DNA of 9,363 nucleotides. Origin: JBGQDM01 sp041495845 (lineage in GTDB: Bacteria > Acidobacteriota > Terriglobia > Terriglobales > Acidobacteriaceae). Below, piece by piece: positions 7,063-9,363 of this stretch (positions within the stretch are counted from its first letter, which is position 1; every line of letters starts with the position of its first letter). Under the pieces are notes generated by a model. That model was given only the letters and a program-made list of their open reading frames with translations, was not told the origin of the DNA and made no database searches. A program made the translations under genes and the position numbers. Location: NCBI GenBank assembly GCA_041495845.1, contig JBGQDM010000118.1:1-9363 (forward strand), given 5' to 3'.

Positions 7063-8355
7063 ATGCCCTTTGAACTCTTCATCGCCGCTCGCTATCTTCG
7101 AGCCAAACGCCGCCAGGCTGTTGTCGGCCTAGTCACCGTGATCTCGGTGCTCGGGGTTGCCGCCGGTGTTGCTTCGCTCATCATTGCGCTGGCCATCAAT
7201 AACGGCTTCCGCCAGGACTTGCAAGACCGTCTGCTCGGTTCGATTTCCCACGTCAATCTGCTGCGGGTGCAGAGCGACGGCATCCGTGATTTCCGCCCGC
7301 TGCTCGACCGGCTCGCCGGCCAGCCGCACGTGGTCGCGGCTGCGCCCGCCATCTACGAACAAGTTCTCATCTCGCGGGGACCTCGCGCTCGCGGCGCGGT
7401 GCTGAAAGGCATCATTCCCGCGGAGGAACGTCGCGTCAGCGACATGCTGCAATCCGTCAAGTCCGGCTCGGCCAGCGAACTGGAAAGCGAATCACCGGCG
7501 CCGACCACGCCTGCCGACTCTTCCCCGGACTCCCTCCGCGCCGTGCAAGACCGCGTTGCCGCTCTGCCACCGGTTGTGCTCGGCAAAGATATGGCCACGG
7601 AACTCGGCGCCACCGTCGGCTCCGTCGTTCTGGTCACCAGCCCGCAAGGGGAACTCACACCCTTTGGCATGGTCCCGAAATACATCCGTTTTCGTGTTAC
7701 CGGCATCTTCGATTCCGGCTTTTACGATTACGACGCTTCCTGGGGTTTCGTGCGCCTGGCCGACGCGCAACAACTGTTTGGACTGGGTAACGTGGTCTCT
7801 GTGCTCGAGTTCAAACTTGACGACATCTACCGCGCCCGTGAAATCGCGGGCCAGCTCGAAGCCGCGGCCGGCAAGGGGTTCATGTCCACCAACTGGATGG
7901 AGCAGAACCAGGCGCTGTTCCGCGCCCTCCGCCTGGAACGCATTGTTACCTTCATTACTATCGGTCTGATTGTTTTCGTCGCCGCCCTAAACATTTTGAT
8001 TTCGTTGACGATGATGGTGATGGAGAAGACGCGCGACATCGCCGTGCTCATGTCCATGGGTGCGAAGCAGTCACAGGTGCGCCGCATCTTCATTTTGCAG
8101 GGTGTGCTCGTGGGCGCTGTCGGCACCGCGCTCGGCCTCGTCCTCGGCTACACCCTGGCTTTCACCGCCGGTCACTACCGGCTGATTGCGCTCACCGCCG
8201 AGGTGTATTCCATTGATTACGTTCCCTTCGCCCCGCGCTTCATGGATGGACTGGTGGTGGCTGTGGTGGCCGTCGGCATTTCCTTTCTCGCTACTCTCTA
8301 CCCCTCCGCTTCAGCCGCTCGTATCCTTCCCGCCGAAGCCTTGCGTTACGAATAG
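7063..8355 (+). CDS. LolC/LolE-type lipoprotein-releasing ABC transporter permease
   Basis: The 430-residue product is full length for the LolC/LolE family, which with LolD extracts mature lipoproteins from the inner membrane and passes them to LolA. It begins FELFIAARYLRAKRRQ (3-18), then a first membrane segment (about 20-46) and INNGFRQDLQDRLLG (45-59), all family hallmarks. The periplasmic domain (about 50-290) includes TSPQGELTPFGMVPKYIRFR (192-211), whose TPFGMVP resembles the LolC Hook loop that recruits LolA, and VTGIFDSGFYDYD (212-224). Three further membrane segments lie at about 294-319, 345-370 and 394-415. MEKTRDIAVLMSMGAKQSQV (320-339) is the cytoplasmic coupling helix that meets LolD. 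A polar S/E/P-rich insertion (about 131-160) is longer than I would expect. Only one permease gene is seen, so a homodimer (LolF style) is possible. The LolD-type ATPase gene follows 256 bases on. Confidence 0.9.
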   Translation: MPFELFIAARYLRAKRRQAVVGLVTVISVLGVAAGVASLIIALAINNGFRQDLQDRLLGSISHVNLLRVQSDGIRDFRPLLDRLAGQPHVVAAAPAIYEQVLISRGPRARGAVLKGIIPAEERRVSDMLQSVKSGSASELESESPAPTTPADSSPDSLRAVQDRVAALPPVVLGKDMATELGATVGSVVLVTSPQGELTPFGMVPKYIRFRVTGIFDSGFYDYDASWGFVRLADAQQLFGLGNVVSVLEFKLDDIYRAREIAGQLEAAAGKGFMSTNWMEQNQALFRALRLERIVTFITIGLIVFVAALNILISLTMMVMEKTRDIAVLMSMGAKQSQVRRIFILQGVLVGAVGTALGLVLGYTLAFTAGHYRLIALTAEVYSIDYVPFAPRFMDGLVVAVVAVGISFLATLYPSASAARILPAEALRYE

Positions 8356-8418
8356 ACCTCTCCAGCCCTAAGCCCTGGCCCACCACCATCTGCGCCGGTA
8401 GTCCAAAAGCCACGTTAA

Positions 8419-8432
8419 GTGACCAGCGTCAC
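8419..8432. promoter_or_regulatory. Small palindrome upstream of the LolD-type gene
   Basis: GTGAC-CAGC-GTCAC forms a perfect 5-base inverted repeat with a 4-base centre, with a further GTCAC at 8442-8446. It lies in the 256-base spacer 8356-8611, followed by TTGCGT (8434-8439) and TATAGA (8454-8459), promoter-like boxes separated by only 14 bases. It could be an operator or chance. Apart from these sites I see nothing gene-like in the spacer; an in-frame ATG at 8516 extends the ATPase frame but looks non-native. Confidence 0.25.
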
Positions 8433-8611
8433 GTTGCGTCAGTCACCGAGGGGTATAGAGTGAGCAAAGAAAGCCAGTCCATGCGTTCCACCGCGCTGAC
8501 GGCGTCCGTGCTTTAATGATGCTGTCGCCGCGAGATGGAAGGTTGCACGGACTGGCCCTTCCGGAGGATGAACCGCGGCCCCTCGCGATGCATCCAATGG
8601 ATCAGGAAGTC

Positions 8612-9301
8612 ATGATCAGTGTTGAAGACCTGAGCAAGGTCTTCCGCTCGGGCGAATCCGAGTTGCGGCTCTTTGACAACCTGTCTTTTGTCGTCAGCCC
8701 GGGCCAGATGGTTGCGCTGGTGGGCGAGAGTGGAGCCGGCAAGAGTACGCTGCTGCACATTCTGGGCGCGCTCGACCGCCCCTCGCGGGGAATCGTCCGC
8801 TGTGCCGGTCGCGATCTCAACGCGCTCTCCGGCGATGCGGCCGCCGAGTTTCGCAACACCGAACTCGGCTACCTCTGGCAGTTCCATTATTTGCTGCCGG
8901 AGTTCACCGCCCTGGAAAATGCGGCCATGCCTCTGCTGATTCGTGGTATGCCTCGCCGGCAAGCGGAAACGGAAGCCGCTGGCTGGTTGCGGCAAGTGGG
9001 TCTGGAGGCGCGCGCTCAACACCGCTCCGGAGAGCTTTCCGGTGGCGAACAGCAGCGCGTCGCGTTGGCCCGCGCCCTCATCACCCAGCCCAAGATTTTG
9101 CTGGCCGATGAGCCTACCGGCGATCTCGACAATCGCACCGCCGACGCTGTTTTCGACCTGATTGCACGCCTGCACCGCGAGCACGGATTGACTTCGCTGA
9201 TTGCGACGCACAACCTGACGTTCGCCAGCCGTTGTCATCGCGCCCTCCGGATCTGCGACCGCAGCGTGCAAGAAATTTCACCCGTTACGCTTTCCGTATG
9301 A
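8612..9301 (+). CDS. lolD: LolD-type lipoprotein-releasing ABC transporter ATP-binding protein
   Basis: The chosen start (ATG 8612, 229 residues) gives MISVEDLSKVF, the usual beginning of LolD-like ATPases, with AGGA four bases upstream. In-frame ATGs at 8597, 8588 and 8516 are possible, and the last would add 32 residues without family resemblance. Walker A GESGAGKST is at 38-46, the Q-loop region YLWQFHYLLPEFTALEN at 87-103 (Gln90), the signature LSGGEQQRVALARAL at 142-156, Walker B ILLADEPTGDLD at 162-173 (Glu167) and the switch His in ATHN at 198-201. The FHYLLPEFTALEN segment is strongly LolD-like and separates it from MacB-type relatives. It is a cytoplasmic dimer that powers the permease encoded just upstream. 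It is close to the usual LolD length, and all catalytic residues are intact. Its last codon overlaps a possible next start (ATGA). Confidence 0.9.
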   Translation: MISVEDLSKVFRSGESELRLFDNLSFVVSPGQMVALVGESGAGKSTLLHILGALDRPSRGIVRCAGRDLNALSGDAAAEFRNTELGYLWQFHYLLPEFTALENAAMPLLIRGMPRRQAETEAAGWLRQVGLEARAQHRSGELSGGEQQRVALARALITQPKILLADEPTGDLDNRTADAVFDLIARLHREHGLTSLIATHNLTFASRCHRALRICDRSVQEISPVTLSV

Positions 9302-9363
9302 ACGCATTGCCAGCGCACAACCGACGACAAAGACAGCAGCTGGAAACAAATGTTCTGCCGCCG
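9298..9363 (+). CDS. Possible gene start overlapping the lolD stop (partial, runs off right edge)
   Basis: ATG at 9298 overlaps the lolD TGA as ATGA, a classic translational-coupling arrangement. The frame stays open for all 22 codons to the window edge (MNALPAHNRRQRQQLETNVL, then PP). There is no Shine-Dalgarno. The fragment is too short and too plain to identify, and an open frame of this length is expected by chance in GC-rich DNA, so this is tentative. Confidence 0.3.
   Translation, partial: MNALPAHNRRQRQQLETNVLPP

Noticed and set aside
8513..9271. 252-codon minus-strand open frame opposite lolD
   Set aside because: The sense frame has every ABC ATPase motif; this one is a mirror shadow.

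Overview
The window looks like a stretch of chromosome from an Acidobacteriota bacterium (Terriglobia / Koribacter-like). The evidence is moderately high GC content, a VWFA-related protein of the type described mainly from Acidobacteria, a secreted SpoIVB-S55-like protein paired with a secreted beta-propeller protein, and intergenic repeat fragments of a kind common in such genomes. The assignment comes from gene content only; there is no rRNA or other marker here. No tRNA, rRNA, CRISPR array, insertion sequence or phage gene was seen.

Layout. The left arm (1-2034) reads leftward. A secreted VWFA-related protein (844-2034) is followed after 50 bases by an MsbA-type ABC exporter (1-793), which runs off the left edge so that only its membrane half is present. 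A 130-base divergent spacer (2035-2164) separates this arm from the right arm, which is all on the + strand. The right arm holds, in order: an exported S55-peptidase-like protein (2165-3952); an exported seven-repeat beta-propeller protein with C-terminal Ig-like regions (3995-6292); a spacer carrying a dispersed-repeat fragment (6343-6382); a small membrane methyltransferase of the isoprenylcysteine methyltransferase (ICMT/PEMT) type (6421-6987); a spacer with a perfect TATAAT and four 7-base tandem repeats (7011-7060); a LolC/LolE-type permease (7063-8355); a 256-base spacer with a small palindrome; a LolD-type ATPase (8612-9301); and an open frame starting at an ATGA overlap and leaving the right edge (9298-9363).

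How the genes fit together. Every recognisable product acts at or beyond the inner membrane: lipid flipping (MsbA type), lipoprotein release toward the outer membrane (Lol type), a membrane methyltransferase, and three secreted proteins. This suits a didermal cell and suggests a loose envelope neighbourhood, but spacer lengths and separate promoter-like signals argue against one single operon. The most interesting observation is that the S55 protein carries its GMSGSP serine motif before its Gly-His motif, the reverse of SpoIVB, which suggests a circularly permuted S55 fold. Most other genes look ordinary.
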